Below are positions 43,401-53,646 of a DNA stretch of 64,000 nucleotides, in pieces. This DNA is from Sporofaciens musculi. GTDB lineage: Bacteria; Bacillota; Clostridia; Lachnospirales; Lachnospiraceae. The position numbers were made by a program, and so were the translations under genes. The DNA lies in the NCBI RefSeq assembly GCF_009830285.1, contig NZ_WUQX01000001.1, forward strand, positions 4,340,501 to 4,404,500, given 5' to 3'. The notes under the pieces are model-generated. The model worked only from the letters and a program-made list of their open reading frames with translations. It had not been told where the DNA came from and ran no database searches. Every line of letters starts with the position of its first letter. Position 1 is the first letter of the stretch.

Positions 43401-45302
43401 TTATTTCCCATCCATACCATAGACAACTTCATATGTCTGCTTTCCAAAATCAACCGTCACCGCCGTACCGTCTGCGAACACCGTTCTCTGAATGGTGTAA
43501 TCCCCATCCACCATCTCATGACGCACCATCTCACATTTTGCCACCTTCTCGTGGAGCTTACAGACAACGTCGCATCTCTTAATATCCTCCTTAAGACCTA
43601 ACCCTAAAGTCTCAAAGGAACCATCGAAGTTCGGATACGCGCCATCCCTCAGAAGATAGGGGGCGCCGCCGTTTAACAGGGCGTACAGCATATAATCCTC
43701 ATCATCGCTTACCCGATCCATCATCCACGGTTCAATTAAGCAGTCGTGATATACCAGGTTAAAAAGCGGCACCGGAACCCCGAATTTAGGGCTTCCAGGC
43801 TCTCGAAGCATGAAATCATAAGGCGCATAATGGCAGAACACCATACTTGGAACACACCAGTCGTTCACCTCCTCTGAGCTTGGCAGAATCCCCTTTGACA
43901 TCAGATAGTCGAAGCACTGATTCCGCGCCTCATAGCAGTCCCTTCTGCTCATCCTATGTCGTGGATTGCTGCACTCATCCCCCTCATTACAGGTAAATAC
44001 ATCCAAATACGCACAATCCAAATGAATCTCATTCTCACGAATAGCGGCAAAGTTCCGTTTTACATAGTAAGGCGCCTGGGTACCGCACAGGAAGGACTGG
44101 GGGCCCCCCGCCCAACGCTGATGCTGGGGAATGGTCCCATCGGTCAGCCTGCATGCATAGTCTTCGTCAAAGCTTGGAGCCGACAGATAGAAATCCCTGT
44201 ATTGGTCATGAATACCGAACATATATCCAAGCTCGTCCATGGTATCTGCCAGGGATTTCATCCCTGCCCAGCCTCCTGCCTCCTCACATGCCGGCGTATA
44301 GTCTGGATGCTGGTTATCGTATCCTGGCTGCGCCCAACCGTCCAGGTGCAGATATACCTTCTTAGCTCCTGCCTCGTGAAGCTCCCGCATCTGAGCCGCC
44401 CTCTCTGCAAATGTAGTGAGGTGGTTGTTCTTATCTGGCTCATTGGGGTCAAAAAAATCGGAATTCTCACATACATGGGTCTTGATTCCTGCATGTACGA
44501 ACCCAGAGCCAATCAGCCGGTCAACCGCCGGCACTTTTGCAGCCTTCTCTCTTAAGGTGCGAAGCTTCCCTTGCTCGTTCACATATGTACGGTAAGCCTT
44601 GCACATATCATTGTAATCACAGCGGCTCATCAGCGTATATCGCATAACCCTGCGATATCCCATCCTGCCCAGGCTTGGCTCAAAGTAAACATTCACATGG
44701 GTATAAGGCCCTCCTGCCGGATGCTTCGCCTGGATTCCCCCATTCCACGGCGTCGTACAAAGAGCAAGGCAGCCCTCCCCTTCTTTGACCTGTCCAAACC
44801 AAGGCATATAACCTCCCGCAGTTCCGAAGAAGCCGTCAAACACCAACGGGCCAAGCTCAGTCTCCCATGTGTTGGGAATCAAGAGCCCCTGCTGGCAGTT
44901 CAGCAATGTATACCAGTCTTCCCTCTTATTTTCAAACGCCATGGCTCCTGGCCAATACACACGCTTTACCTGTATCCCGTCTTCACAAATCGGGATCCAT
45001 TCAAAATAGATGTCTTCTGTCGTTTTCTCAATCCACACATAAGTCTCGAATGTATACGGAACCTGGCTCCCCTCTATAGAAAATCCCTGGTATCTGCTTC
45101 GGATTCCTACTCCAAGCCCGTTCTCTACTCGTTCATGGCTTATGGAGTCCGCATCCTTAAATTCTATCTTTCCACCTTCCCACTCAAAATGCGGTATATA
45201 GGATTCACTCCATTCCCACGCGGTTTCCTTCCTATATAGTGTAAATCGAAGGCTTTCTTCGTCAAAACATATTCTTATACTATTTACCTCAATACTTGTC
45301 AT
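43401..45302 (-). CDS. probable GH129 alpha-N-acetylgalactosaminidase
   Basis: This 633-residue protein carries a beta-sandwich start (IRICFDEESLRFTLYRKE) and a TIM-barrel-like middle. The candidate nucleophile is the Asp of CAYLDVF (residue ~434) and the acid/base the first Glu of SSEEVNDW (~477). The spacing of 43 and the absolute positions match, as recalled, Asp435 and Glu478 of NagBb, the founding GH129 enzyme. GH129 enzymes release GalNAc from GalNAc-alpha-Ser/Thr. There is no signal peptide, so it acts in the cytoplasm on imported substrate. The start at 45302 has an AAGGG site; an upstream ATG does not. Confidence 0.72.
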   Translation of the reverse strand: MTSIEVNSIRICFDEESLRFTLYRKETAWEWSESYIPHFEWEGGKIEFKDADSISHERVENGLGVGIRSRYQGFSIEGSQVPYTFETYVWIEKTTEDIYFEWIPICEDGIQVKRVYWPGAMAFENKREDWYTLLNCQQGLLIPNTWETELGPLVFDGFFGTAGGYMPWFGQVKEGEGCLALCTTPWNGGIQAKHPAGGPYTHVNVYFEPSLGRMGYRRVMRYTLMSRCDYNDMCKAYRTYVNEQGKLRTLREKAAKVPAVDRLIGSGFVHAGIKTHVCENSDFFDPNEPDKNNHLTTFAERAAQMRELHEAGAKKVYLHLDGWAQPGYDNQHPDYTPACEEAGGWAGMKSLADTMDELGYMFGIHDQYRDFYLSAPSFDEDYACRLTDGTIPQHQRWAGGPQSFLCGTQAPYYVKRNFAAIRENEIHLDCAYLDVFTCNEGDECSNPRHRMSRRDCYEARNQCFDYLMSKGILPSSEEVNDWCVPSMVFCHYAPYDFMLREPGSPKFGVPVPLFNLVYHDCLIEPWMMDRVSDDEDYMLYALLNGGAPYLLRDGAYPNFDGSFETLGLGLKEDIKRCDVVCKLHEKVAKCEMVRHEMVDGDYTIQRTVFADGTAVTVDFGKQTYEVVYGMDGK

Positions 45303-45439
45303 ATCGTCCCTTTCCTTTTTAGTCATTATGCACGTTTTCTCTTTTATTTGTATAGTATTATATTATAATCTGCACAATTATGCTTATATTATCGTCTAGG
45401 CTTATTGTATAATCATCTCATTTCTGGTATTATTTATAC

Positions 45440-45459
45440 AAGCACACTAATGTGTGCTT
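45440..45459. promoter_or_regulatory. 20-bp palindrome between divergent genes
   Basis: AAGCACAC and GTGTGCTT are perfect inverted arms around TAAT. The site lies in the gap between the GH129-like gene (minus) and the AraC regulator gene (plus), 55 bases before the latter. It is not followed by a T-run, so an operator is more likely than a terminator. Confidence 0.5.
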
Positions 45460-45513
45460 CCCTATGAAACACATAATTTAGTAATAAGTCACAATCAGCA
45501 AAGAGGTGATAAA

Positions 45514-46464
45514 ATGACCTATATCAAAACCAAAATGCGCAAAGATATTCATATTGACTCCATCATCACTCTTCATTATTTTGAGTATATGAAAAATTTT
45601 GTCTTCCAGGGGGAGGCCCATGATTTCTGGGAATTCTTATATGTTGACAACGGAACAGTATCTGTGCGCTATGACGATACCTGGATGACACTGAACACAG
45701 GCGATATCATTTTTCATCAGCCAAATGAATTCCATGCCATTAAATCTATTGGTAAGAATTCTCCGAACTTGATTGCCATATCCTTCATATGCAACTCTCC
45801 GGCAATGAAGCATTTTGTACATAAGAGTTATACTCTCTCTGGAGATGAGCGGGCGCTGATTTCCCACATTATATCAGAGGGAAAGCAGACTTTTTCCACT
45901 CCCATGAACCTGCCCAGCGTAGAGCAGGTGAAAATCAAGGATAAGACTCCTTTTGCCTCCCAGCAGTTAATTGTTCTTTATCTGGAATTATTCTTGATTT
46001 CCTGCATCCGAAACCACCCTGAGAGTACTGTGTCCAAGTCTGCCATTCCTAAGGACTCGCCTGAGAAACAGTCTGCCAGACAGGAGCGCCTGGATAAGAT
46101 CATCCAGTTTATGGAGGACCATGTCTGTGAACAGCTTAAGCTTACGGATATCTGCAATGAATTTTCCATCAGCCGCTCGGCTTTACAGTCCCTGTTCCAT
46201 GACTCGAAGGAATGCGGTGTAATTGACTATTTCAATGCCTTAAAAATCCAACATGCCAGGGAAATCATTCGAGAGGGAACCATGAATTTCACAGAGATTG
46301 CCTATTATCTGTCCTATAGTTCACTGCCCTATTTTTCCAAGCAGTTCAAGGCAGCAACAGGTATGTCCCCGTCAGAATATTCTTCTTCTGTAAAGGGAAT
46401 TACGGATGCTCTGGGTGTAAACCAGCGTGAAAATGAAACAGCCCCACGAAAACATCGCTCATAA
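45514..46464 (+). CDS. AraC-family transcriptional regulator
   Basis: This 316-residue regulator has an N-terminal cupin-like sensor domain (FQGEAHDFWEFLYVDNGTVS, ~35-55) and a C-terminal pair of AraC helix-turn-helix motifs (ICNEFSISRSALQSLFHDSK, ~215-235; FTEIAYYLSYSSLPYFSKQF, ~262-282). It is divergent from the glycan operon and probably activates it in response to a sugar. The start ATG 45514 has AGAGGTGAT seven bases upstream; an in-frame ATG 20 codons earlier lacks a site. Confidence 0.9.
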   Translation: MTYIKTKMRKDIHIDSIITLHYFEYMKNFVFQGEAHDFWEFLYVDNGTVSVRYDDTWMTLNTGDIIFHQPNEFHAIKSIGKNSPNLIAISFICNSPAMKHFVHKSYTLSGDERALISHIISEGKQTFSTPMNLPSVEQVKIKDKTPFASQQLIVLYLELFLISCIRNHPESTVSKSAIPKDSPEKQSARQERLDKIIQFMEDHVCEQLKLTDICNEFSISRSALQSLFHDSKECGVIDYFNALKIQHAREIIREGTMNFTEIAYYLSYSSLPYFSKQFKAATGMSPSEYSSSVKGITDALGVNQRENETAPRKHRS

Positions 46465-46483
46465 GCAGATTACATTCTGCCAA

Positions 46484-46540
46484 AAAATAAGCTGCCACGA
46501 AATCAACTTTCATAAAGTTATTTCGTGGCAGCTCTTTTTA
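46484..46540. terminator. bidirectional terminator, araC-like and aminopeptidase genes
   Basis: GCTGCCACGAAAT (46491-46503) and ATTTCGTGGCAGC (46520-46532) form a perfect 13-bp stem. On the plus strand it is followed by TCTTTTT, on the minus strand by TTATTTTTTGG. It separates two convergent genes. Confidence 0.85.
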
Positions 46541-46543
46541 GAT

Positions 46544-47941
46544 CTATTTGGCTGTCAAAAATGCTTTATATCCCTTATATGCTTCGTATACGTCCGCCTT
46601 GCTGGTTATCTCCCACGGCGCATGCATGCTCAGCACAGCCACACCGCTGTCGATGACCTCCATACCATAGTTGGCCATAATATAAGCAATCGTTCCGCCG
46701 CCGCCTACATCAACCTTGCCAAGCTCGGCATACTGGTAAGCCACCTGTGCGTCGTCCATCACCTTCCTAAGCTTTGCCAGATATTCGGCATTAGCATCAT
46801 TAGAGCCGCCTTTTCCCCTGCTTCCGGTAAACTTATTGAATACCAGCCCCTTACCGAAGAATGCAGAACTGCGCTTCTCAAATGCCTCCCCAAACATGGG
46901 GTCATAAGCTGCGCTCACGTCAGAGGATAACATCCTGGAATTGGCAAGGGCGCGCCTTAACTTAAGCTCTGACTCGCTGCCCTCCAATGCAATCAGTTCC
47001 GCCAACACATTTTCAAAGAAACGGGAGTGCATACCTGTGGCGCCTACGCTGCCAATCTCCTCCTTGTCCACCAGGATACAGCATGCAGTCTTGTCCACAT
47101 CCTCCACATCCAGAATGGCGAAAAGCGACGTGAAGCTACATACTCTGTCGTCCTGTCCGTAAGCCAATACCATACTCCTATCAATTCCACAGTCTCTTGC
47201 CTTGCCTGCTGGAACAATCTCAAGCTCCGCTGACGCAAAATCAGCTTCCTCCATATCATAGTATTCCTTCAGAAGCCGCATAACATTGGCCTTGACTGTA
47301 TCCTTTTCCTCTTTATCCAGAGTCTCATCCTTCTCAATGGGACGGCTTCCAAACAGAAGATCCAGCTTCTCCCCCTCGATTACCTCGTTGGCTTTCTTCT
47401 CCAACTGTTTTGCCGCCAGATGCACCAGCAGGTCAGTAATAACGAAGACCGGATCATCCTCCTTCTCCCCGATATTTACTTTGACCACAGAACCATCCTT
47501 CTTCGCAATGACGCCGTGAAGGGCAAGAGGAATCGTTACCCACTGATACTTCTTGATTCCGCCGTAGTAATGGGTATCCAGATAGGCAAGCTCATCGTTC
47601 TCATAAAGCGGATTCTGCTTGATGTCAATCCGCGGTGAATCGATATGAGCGCCTAAGATATTCATTCCCTCAGAAAGCGGCTGTTTCCCTATATGAAAGG
47701 CTGCGATTGCCTTATTCATGCACACGGCATATACCTTATCGCCGGACTTTAACGGCTGTTTCGCCTCTTTTACCGCTTCTAAAGACTTATAACCTTTCTT
47801 CACAAGCCTTTCCACGGAAGCATCAATACACTCCCTCTCCGTCTTACCCTCATCCAGACACAGCTTGTACTCTCGGTTTACCTTCTCAAGCTCCTCCATT
47901 GCAGATGGAGAATAAGTTCTCCATACATTTTCCTGACTCAT
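46544..47941 (-). CDS. M18-family aminopeptidase
   Basis: This 465-residue metallopeptidase removes N-terminal residues from peptides in the cytoplasm. Metal-ligand regions are NILGAHIDSPRIDIKQ (~85-100), CCILVDKEEIGSVGATGMHS (~285-305, with the catalytic Glu pair) and the His of AVLSMHAPWEITSKAD (~440). Full family length. It lies between the glycan locus and the threonine genes, where it could trim imported glycopeptides. GGAGG lies before the ATG. Confidence 0.93.
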   Translation of the reverse strand: MSQENVWRTYSPSAMEELEKVNREYKLCLDEGKTERECIDASVERLVKKGYKSLEAVKEAKQPLKSGDKVYAVCMNKAIAAFHIGKQPLSEGMNILGAHIDSPRIDIKQNPLYENDELAYLDTHYYGGIKKYQWVTIPLALHGVIAKKDGSVVKVNIGEKEDDPVFVITDLLVHLAAKQLEKKANEVIEGEKLDLLFGSRPIEKDETLDKEEKDTVKANVMRLLKEYYDMEEADFASAELEIVPAGKARDCGIDRSMVLAYGQDDRVCSFTSLFAILDVEDVDKTACCILVDKEEIGSVGATGMHSRFFENVLAELIALEGSESELKLRRALANSRMLSSDVSAAYDPMFGEAFEKRSSAFFGKGLVFNKFTGSRGKGGSNDANAEYLAKLRKVMDDAQVAYQYAELGKVDVGGGGTIAYIMANYGMEVIDSGVAVLSMHAPWEITSKADVYEAYKGYKAFLTAK

Positions 47942-48012
47942 GACTTTACTTCCTCCGTTTCTTTATAAAATACGTTTCCTATTCTAACAGATGGAAACCT
48001 TCTTGACAATGA

Positions 48013-48047
48013 GGGGACGCAGTAAAACAGGATTTTACTACGCCCCC
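48013..48047 (-). terminator. probable terminator after kbl
   Basis: AGTAAAA (48021-48027) and TTTTACT (48033-48039) pair, extended outward by GGGG-aCG and CG-CCCCC. It lies 18 bases beyond the kbl stop. The tail on the minus strand is only weakly T-rich. Confidence 0.5.
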
Positions 48048-48064
48048 GATTCTCTTTTGAATAA

Positions 48065-49258
48065 TTACTTCATCTCGTCTCTGACTTCCTTGAAGCACTT
48101 CACGATAAAGTCAATGTCCTCTTTGGTGTGGCTTGCGCATACCTGTGTACGGATTCTTGCCTTCCCCTTCGGAACTACAGGATAGGAGAATGCAACTACA
48201 TACACGCCCTTCTCCATCATCCTCTTAGCGAATTCTGCCGCCGTCTTCTCGTCATACAGCATTACCGGCACGCATGGATGTGTTCCCGGAATAACGTCGA
48301 AGCCGCCGTCTACCAACTCCTTGCGATAATAAGCCGTAACCTCCTCTAAATGATCCCGAAGCTCGGTGCTCTCATCCAGCATATCGAACAGCTCGATACT
48401 TGCGCCTGCAATCGCAGGAGCCAGGGAATTGGAGAACAGATAGGGACGGCTTCTCTGACGAAGCAGGTCGATAATCTCCCTGCGTCCAGAGGTATATCCG
48501 CCGGATGCTCCTCCAAGAGCCTTCCCCAATGTACCTGTGATAATGTCCACACGTCCCTGTACGCCGCAGTATTCCGGCGTTCCGCGTCCAGTCTTGCCTA
48601 CAAAGCCAACCGCATGGCTGTCATCCACCATAACCAGCGCGTTGTACTGGTCCGCAAGGTCACATACTCCCTTTAAGTTACAGATAATTCCATCCATGGA
48701 GAACACACCGTCTGTGGCAATCAGCTTGATTCTTGCGCCTGCCTCGTCTGCCTCCTTAAGCTTGGCCTCCAAGTCTTCCATATTATTGTTCTTATAGCGG
48801 AAGCGTTTTGCCTTACACAGACGCACCCCGTCAATGATGGAGGCATGATTGAGCTCGTCACTGATTACCGCGTCGTCTGCCGTCAGAATCGTCTCGAATA
48901 ATCCTCCGTTGGCGTCGAAGCAGGAGGAGTAAAGAATCGTATCATCTGTTCCAAGGAAATCGGAAATCTTCTTCTCCAATCTCTTGTGAATATCCTGGGT
49001 TCCGCAGATAAACCGAACGGAAGCCACGCCATATCCCTTCTCATCATAGGTCTTCTTCGCCGCCTCGATCAGACGCGGATTATCGCCCAATCCCAGATAG
49101 TTGTTCGCGCACATGCACAAAAGCTCTCGTCCGTCCTCCAGCTTCACTCTTGCCCCCTGGGGTGAAACAAAGGGCGCTTCGCCTTTAAACAGGCCAGCCT
49201 CCTTAATCCCCTCCACTTCTTTCGTATAAATGCTTAAAATATCGTCTTTACGTGCCAT
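48065..49258 (-). CDS. kbl: glycine C-acetyltransferase (2-amino-3-ketobutyrate CoA ligase)
   Basis: This 397-residue PLP enzyme converts 2-amino-3-ketobutyrate and CoA to glycine and acetyl-CoA, the second step of threonine breakdown. It shows the fold-type I pattern: [40 protein letters not shown] (~205-225) and the PLP lysine in [20 protein letters not shown] (~238-258). It lies 29 bases downstream of tdh, its partner, in one operon. AAGGA precedes the ATG. Full family length. Confidence 0.96.
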   Translation of the reverse strand: MARKDDILSIYTKEVEGIKEAGLFKGEAPFVSPQGARVKLEDGRELLCMCANNYLGLGDNPRLIEAAKKTYDEKGYGVASVRFICGTQDIHKRLEKKISDFLGTDDTILYSSCFDANGGLFETILTADDAVISDELNHASIIDGVRLCKAKRFRYKNNNMEDLEAKLKEADEAGARIKLIATDGVFSMDGIICNLKGVCDLADQYNALVMVDDSHAVGFVGKTGRGTPEYCGVQGRVDIITGTLGKALGGASGGYTSGRREIIDLLRQRSRPYLFSNSLAPAIAGASIELFDMLDESTELRDHLEEVTAYYRKELVDGGFDVIPGTHPCVPVMLYDEKTAAEFAKRMMEKGVYVVAFSYPVVPKGKARIRTQVCASHTKEDIDFIVKCFKEVRDEMK

Positions 49259-49287
49259 CTTCTTATTATTCCTTCCTTCTTTAAAAA

Positions 49288-50349
49288 TTAATCATTCACA
49301 TGAGCCCAGTCAAGAATTACTTTTCCTGACTGTCCGGAGATCATTGCCTCAAAGCCCTTCTCATAATCCTTAATATCAAAATGGTGGGTAATAATCGGGG
49401 AAATATCAAGCCCTGCCTGAATCATTGTGGACATCTTGTACCAAGTATCCCACACCTTTCTGCCATAGATACCGCGGATATTCAGGCCGTTGAAAATTAC
49501 CGTCTCCAAGTCAACTGTAGCGTCTGTCCTCTGCAGTCCCAGAAGCGCAATATTACCGCCATGCTTCATATTATGAATCATGTCATGCAGCCCTGCCTGT
49601 GAACCGGACATCTCAAGTCCCACGTCAAAGCCCTCTGTCATTCCAATCTCCTTCATGACATCAGTAAGCTTCTCATCCTTTAAATTCACGGTCCTGGTAG
49701 CGCCAAGCTTCTTGGCAAGGTCAAGCCTGTAGGGGTTCAAATCTGTAACAACTACATGCCTTGCGCCTGAGAACTTCGCGATGGCTGCCGCCATACAGCC
49801 AATAGGTCCTGCACCGGCCACCAGCACGTCCTCGCCCAGCATATCATATGACAGCGCCGTATGGGTGGCATTGCCAAATGGATCGAAGATGGCATACATC
49901 TCCTCCGGAATTGCAGGATTACATGGCCATACGTTGCAGGACGGAATTACCAGATACTCTGCAAACGCCCCGTTGCGGTTCACGCCCACTCCTTTTGCAT
50001 CCTTACAGTTCTCCTTATGTCCCTCCAGACAATTCCTGCACTTGCCGCAGGTAATATGCCCTTCTCCAGATACCAGGTCGCCAATCTTAAAGCCCCTGAC
50101 GCCTTCTCCAATCTCCACAACCTCACCTACATACTCATGGCCCGCTGTCAGCCCTACCGGAATTGTATGCTGTGCCCAGTCATTCCACTGATAGATGTGG
50201 ACATCTGTTCCGCAGATTGCTGTCTTACGAATCTTAATCTTCACGTCATTGGGACCTACCTCCGGAACTGGAACCCGCTTCATCCACAGTCCCTCTTCTG
50301 GCTTCTCCTTCACCAGCGCCCACATCATTCCATCATTCATTTCACTCAA
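49288..50349 (-). CDS. tdh: L-threonine 3-dehydrogenase
   Basis: This 353-residue zinc-dependent medium-chain dehydrogenase oxidises threonine to 2-amino-3-ketobutyrate. Catalytic zinc ligands are in [18 protein letters not shown] and [16 protein letters not shown]; structural zinc cysteines are in [15 protein letters not shown]. The Rossmann motif is [20 protein letters not shown] (~175-195). The start is probably TTG 50349 with AGGAGG nine bases before it; ATG codons three and seven codons later are alternatives. It is the first gene of the tdh-kbl operon and diverges from sstT. Confidence 0.95.
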   Translation of the reverse strand: MSEMNDGMMWALVKEKPEEGLWMKRVPVPEVGPNDVKIKIRKTAICGTDVHIYQWNDWAQHTIPVGLTAGHEYVGEVVEIGEGVRGFKIGDLVSGEGHITCGKCRNCLEGHKENCKDAKGVGVNRNGAFAEYLVIPSCNVWPCNPAIPEEMYAIFDPFGNATHTALSYDMLGEDVLVAGAGPIGCMAAAIAKFSGARHVVVTDLNPYRLDLAKKLGATRTVNLKDEKLTDVMKEIGMTEGFDVGLEMSGSQAGLHDMIHNMKHGGNIALLGLQRTDATVDLETVIFNGLNIRGIYGRKVWDTWYKMSTMIQAGLDISPIITHHFDIKDYEKGFEAMISGQSGKVILDWAHVND

Positions 50350-50637
50350 TTCTATATTCCTCCTGTTCCAGCCGCCTCCCTAAACGGCTATTTATCTGAT
50401 GCCATTATAACACTCCCTGACAGGACTTACAATGGATTCCTTTGTATATTTTGTTTCTTTTTTTTATCATATCATCCAAATATTTTACCATTTTGTACAG
50501 ACAGTCCATGCAGCATATTATTTTATACAATATAGGCATTTGTATACAATTTCTATCTCTATAAAATCCTTAATTTTGTCTATAATGACATATTTTTCAT
50601 ATAAAAAATATTTATAGTTATTTCTCACTAAAAACTA

Positions 50638-50666
50638 TTTACAAAATGATATTTTTTCTATATAAT
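50638..50666 (+). promoter_or_regulatory. sstT promoter
   Basis: TTTACA (50638-50643) and TATAAT (50661-50666) are separated by 17 bases. Transcription would start near 50673, just before the long inverted repeat at 50680. Confidence 0.65.
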
Positions 50667-50679
50667 TAATACTGTTATT

Positions 50680-50802
50680 ATTGATATATTAAGAACGGAA
50701 GGGAGCCTGGTGTTTCCTCTGACATCTTCCTCCATGATAATATATCAATGAATCGGGGAACATATTTTATTAGAGAGGAATTGCAGATATCTTCATCTGC
50801 AA
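50680..50802 (+). promoter_or_regulatory. structured sstT leader RNA of unknown type
   Basis: The perfect 12-bp arms ATTGATATATTA (50680-50691) and TAATATATCAAT (50738-50749) enclose 46 bases with GGAAG/CTTCC-type internal pairing, like a closed aptamer domain. A second hairpin, TTGCAGAT/ATCTGCAA (50781-50788, 50795-50802), lies right before the ribosome site. No terminator T-run is present, so control would be at translation. No known riboswitch was recognised. Confidence 0.5.
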
Positions 50803-50818
50803 AGAAAGGTAAGTGAAC

Positions 50819-52048
50819 ATGAAAAACGTATGGAACACATGGAACAGCATCAGCCTTGTCAAAAGAATTATCTGCGGGCTGATTATCGGTATTATCCTTG
50901 GTTTGGTAATTCCGCAGGCAACGGCAATCTCCATCTTGGGCAACTTGTTTGTCGGTGCTTTAAAGGGCGTAGCCCCTATTCTGGTATTCTTCCTTGTTAT
51001 GAGCGCATTGTGCCATATGGGAGAAGGCCAGAAGACGAATATGAAGTTTATCGTCATCCTTTACCTGCTGGGGAACTTGATTTCTGCACTGTCCGCAGTA
51101 TTGGCAAGTTATCTGTTCCCAATCACTCTGACGCTGTCTGAGAGCACAGCCGCCAGTGACGTAGCGCCTCCAAGCGGAGTGACAGAAGTTTTGACCAACC
51201 TACTGATGAACGTTGTTGCCAATCCGGTTGACTCTATTGTGAAGGCCAACTATATCGGTATCCTGGCTTGGGCTTGTATTTTCGGAATCGCTCTCAAGAA
51301 GGCGAACGACGGTACCAAGCAGGCATTAGAGAACATCGCAGACGCAGTAGCCACTGCTGTTAAGTGGATTATAAGCTGCGCGCCCTTTGGTATCATGGGC
51401 CTGATCTTTACTACCATTTCTGAGCAGGGACTGGGCGTACTGTTAAGCTATGGACGTCTGATTCTCGTACTGGTAGGCACTATGGCGTTCGTGGCGCTGG
51501 TTCTGAACCCGCTGATTGCATTCCTGTGTATGCGCTCGAATCCCTTCCCGCTAGTATTTAGATGCTTAAAAGACAGTTTTATTACCGCATTCTTTACACG
51601 AAGCTCTGCGGCCAATATTCCGGTAAATATGGAACTGTGCGAGAACCTTGGATTGGATGAGAATACATACTCTGTATCAATTCCTCTGGGCGCCACCATT
51701 AATATGGCAGGCGCGGCGATTACGATTTCTACGATGGCATTAGCCGCAGCCCATACCATGAATGTTTCTGTAGATTTTCCGACTGCCTTTATCCTCTGCG
51801 TATTATCCGCAGCCAGTGCAGCCGGAGCATCCGGAGTTGCAGGCGGCTCTCTGCTGCTGATTCCTATGGCGTGCAGCCTGTTCGGTATCTCCAACGATAT
51901 TGCAATGCAGGTTGTTGGTGTTGGCTTTATTGTAGGCGTTATCCAGGATTCCTGCGAGACAGGTTTGAATTCTTCCACAGACGTACTCTTTACCGCCTGT
52001 GCAGAATACAGAGACAGAAGATTACATCCAGAGAATTATGCAAAATAA
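50819..52048 (+). CDS. sstT: serine/threonine:sodium symporter SstT
   Basis: This 409-residue transporter of the dicarboxylate/amino acid:cation symporter family imports serine and threonine with Na+. It has about eight to ten membrane segments ([18 protein letters not shown] first), the conserved serine-rich loop [20 protein letters not shown] (~255-275) and the [10 protein letters not shown] motif (~300). The length fits SstT. The ATG at 50819 is preferred; a GTG two codons earlier lies too close to the AAAGG site. Divergent from tdh-kbl, it fits uptake and breakdown of threonine. Confidence 0.93.
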   Translation: MKNVWNTWNSISLVKRIICGLIIGIILGLVIPQATAISILGNLFVGALKGVAPILVFFLVMSALCHMGEGQKTNMKFIVILYLLGNLISALSAVLASYLFPITLTLSESTAASDVAPPSGVTEVLTNLLMNVVANPVDSIVKANYIGILAWACIFGIALKKANDGTKQALENIADAVATAVKWIISCAPFGIMGLIFTTISEQGLGVLLSYGRLILVLVGTMAFVALVLNPLIAFLCMRSNPFPLVFRCLKDSFITAFFTRSSAANIPVNMELCENLGLDENTYSVSIPLGATINMAGAAITISTMALAAAHTMNVSVDFPTAFILCVLSAASAAGASGVAGGSLLLIPMACSLFGISNDIAMQVVGVGFIVGVIQDSCETGLNSSTDVLFTACAEYRDRRLHPENYAK

Positions 52049-52120
52049 ACTTGATAACTCTTTCCTGGTAATATAAATGTCATATGAAAAGTAATCATTT
52101 TACTCTGTAAACTGATTACA

Positions 52121-52165
52121 AAAGGGGGAGGCAGTAAGACTTCATTTTACTGCCTCCCCACTTTC
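52121..52165. terminator. bidirectional terminator between sstT and glyS
   Basis: GGGGAGGCAGTAA (52125-52137) and TTACTGCCTCCCC (52147-52159) form a perfect 13-bp stem between two convergent genes. On the minus strand it is followed by CTTTTG. Confidence 0.8.
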
Positions 52166-52169
52166 ATTT

Positions 52170-53561
52170 CTACCACTCGAATTTCTTTGCAAAATATGCG
52201 TCAAGCTCGTCTATCTTAACTCTTTCCTGCGCCATGGAATCACGCTCACGTACAGTTACGGCTCCATCCTCCTCGGACTCAAAATCGTAGGTCACGCAGA
52301 ACGGTGTTCCGATCTCGTCCTGACGGCGATAACGCTTGCCGATATTGCCGCGCTCGTCATACTCGCAGTTATATTTCTTAGAAAGCTGTGCATATACCTT
52401 CTCGGCGCCCTCGTTCAGCTTCTTGGAAAGAGGCAGGACACCAATCTTTACCGGCGCCAATGCCGGATGGAAACGAAGGACGGTCCTCATGTCTCCGCCT
52501 TCCAGTTCTTCTTCATCATATGCGCTGCACAGGAATGCAAGTACCATACGGTCAGCGCCCAATGACGGCTCAATAACATAAGGAATATACTTAATCTTCT
52601 TCTCATCGTCAAAATAGCTCATATCCTGCTTGGAGGTATTCTGATGCTGGGTCAAATCAAAATCTGTCCTGTCGGCAATGCCCCACAGCTCCCCCCACCC
52701 GAATGGGAACAGGAACTCTACGTCCGTAGTTGCCTTGCTGTAATGGCTTAATTCCTCCGGAGAGTGATCGCGGTAACGAACCTCCTCCTCCTTAAGCCCC
52801 AGAGCTTTCAGCCAGTCAAGGCAGAACTGCTTCCAGTATGCAAACCACTCAAGGTCTGTATCCGGCTCACAGAAAAACTCTAACTCCATCTGCTCAAACT
52901 CTCTGGTACGGAAGGTAAAGTTACCTGGGGTAATCTCATTACGGAAGGACTTACCAACCTGGCAGATACCAAAGGGAATCTTCTTCCTAGAGGTACGCTG
53001 TACATTCTTAAAGTTTACAAAGATACCCTGCGCAGTCTCCGGACGAAGGTATACGACGCTCTTGGCATCCTCCGTAACTCCCTGGAAGGTCTTGAACATC
53101 AGGTTAAACTCACGAATCTCTGTGAAATTATGCTTTCCACAGGTGGGACAGGGAATCTCCTTGTCCTTAATGTAAGCCTCCATCTGCTCATGGCTCCACC
53201 CGTCAATACTGTCTCCTAAATCTATTCCATTCTCATGTGCATAATCTTCAATCATCTTATCTGCACGAAAACGCTCATGACATTCCTTACAATCCATAAG
53301 AGGATCGCTGAATCCGCCCAGGTGTCCGCTTGCCACCCATGTCTGGGGATTCATCAAGATCGCACAGTCCACGCCGACATTATAGGGGGACTCCTGTACG
53401 AACTTCTGCCACCATGCTCTTTTTACGTTGTTCTTTAATTCTACACCGAGATTACCATAGTCCCATGTATTGGCAAGCCCGCCGTAAATCTCGGAGCCTG
53501 GGTATACGAATCCTCTGGATTTTGCCAACGCCACAATCTTTTCCATCGTCTTTTCTGCCAT
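52170..53561 (-). CDS. glyS: glycyl-tRNA synthetase (single-chain, class II)
   Basis: This 463-residue enzyme charges tRNA-Gly. It is the eukaryote/Gram-positive alpha2 type. Class II motif 2 appears in [20 protein letters not shown] (~210-230) followed by [14 protein letters not shown], and motif 3 in [20 protein letters not shown] (~330-350). The N-terminus has [14 protein letters not shown] and a CxxC zinc-like pair near 150 ([12 protein letters not shown]). The C-terminal anticodon-binding domain starts after [14 protein letters not shown]. Full length. No T-box leader fits in the 85-base gap to recO. Confidence 0.97.
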   Translation of the reverse strand: MAEKTMEKIVALAKSRGFVYPGSEIYGGLANTWDYGNLGVELKNNVKRAWWQKFVQESPYNVGVDCAILMNPQTWVASGHLGGFSDPLMDCKECHERFRADKMIEDYAHENGIDLGDSIDGWSHEQMEAYIKDKEIPCPTCGKHNFTEIREFNLMFKTFQGVTEDAKSVVYLRPETAQGIFVNFKNVQRTSRKKIPFGICQVGKSFRNEITPGNFTFRTREFEQMELEFFCEPDTDLEWFAYWKQFCLDWLKALGLKEEEVRYRDHSPEELSHYSKATTDVEFLFPFGWGELWGIADRTDFDLTQHQNTSKQDMSYFDDEKKIKYIPYVIEPSLGADRMVLAFLCSAYDEEELEGGDMRTVLRFHPALAPVKIGVLPLSKKLNEGAEKVYAQLSKKYNCEYDERGNIGKRYRRQDEIGTPFCVTYDFESEEDGAVTVRERDSMAQERVKIDELDAYFAKKFEW

Positions 53562-53646
53562 ATCCTCTTCCTCACCTTCTTAAATAATCTATATGTTACA
53601 ATTTCTACTTATTATACCGTCAACACATCTTCATTTCAAGTGCTAA

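Larger units (their letters stand above)
50350..50818. other. 469-base divergent region between tdh and sstT
   Basis: This AT-rich stretch contains no gene. On the plus strand it holds a strong promoter (50638-50666) and a structured leader for sstT. On the minus strand it must also carry the tdh promoter, but no single -35/-10 pair stands out there. Confidence 0.6.

Noticed and set aside
50781..50802. Hairpin before sstT as an intrinsic terminator
   Set aside because: No T-run follows on either strand.
53562..53646. T-box riboswitch in front of glyS
   Set aside because: The gap is only 85 bases and shows none of the T-box conserved blocks.
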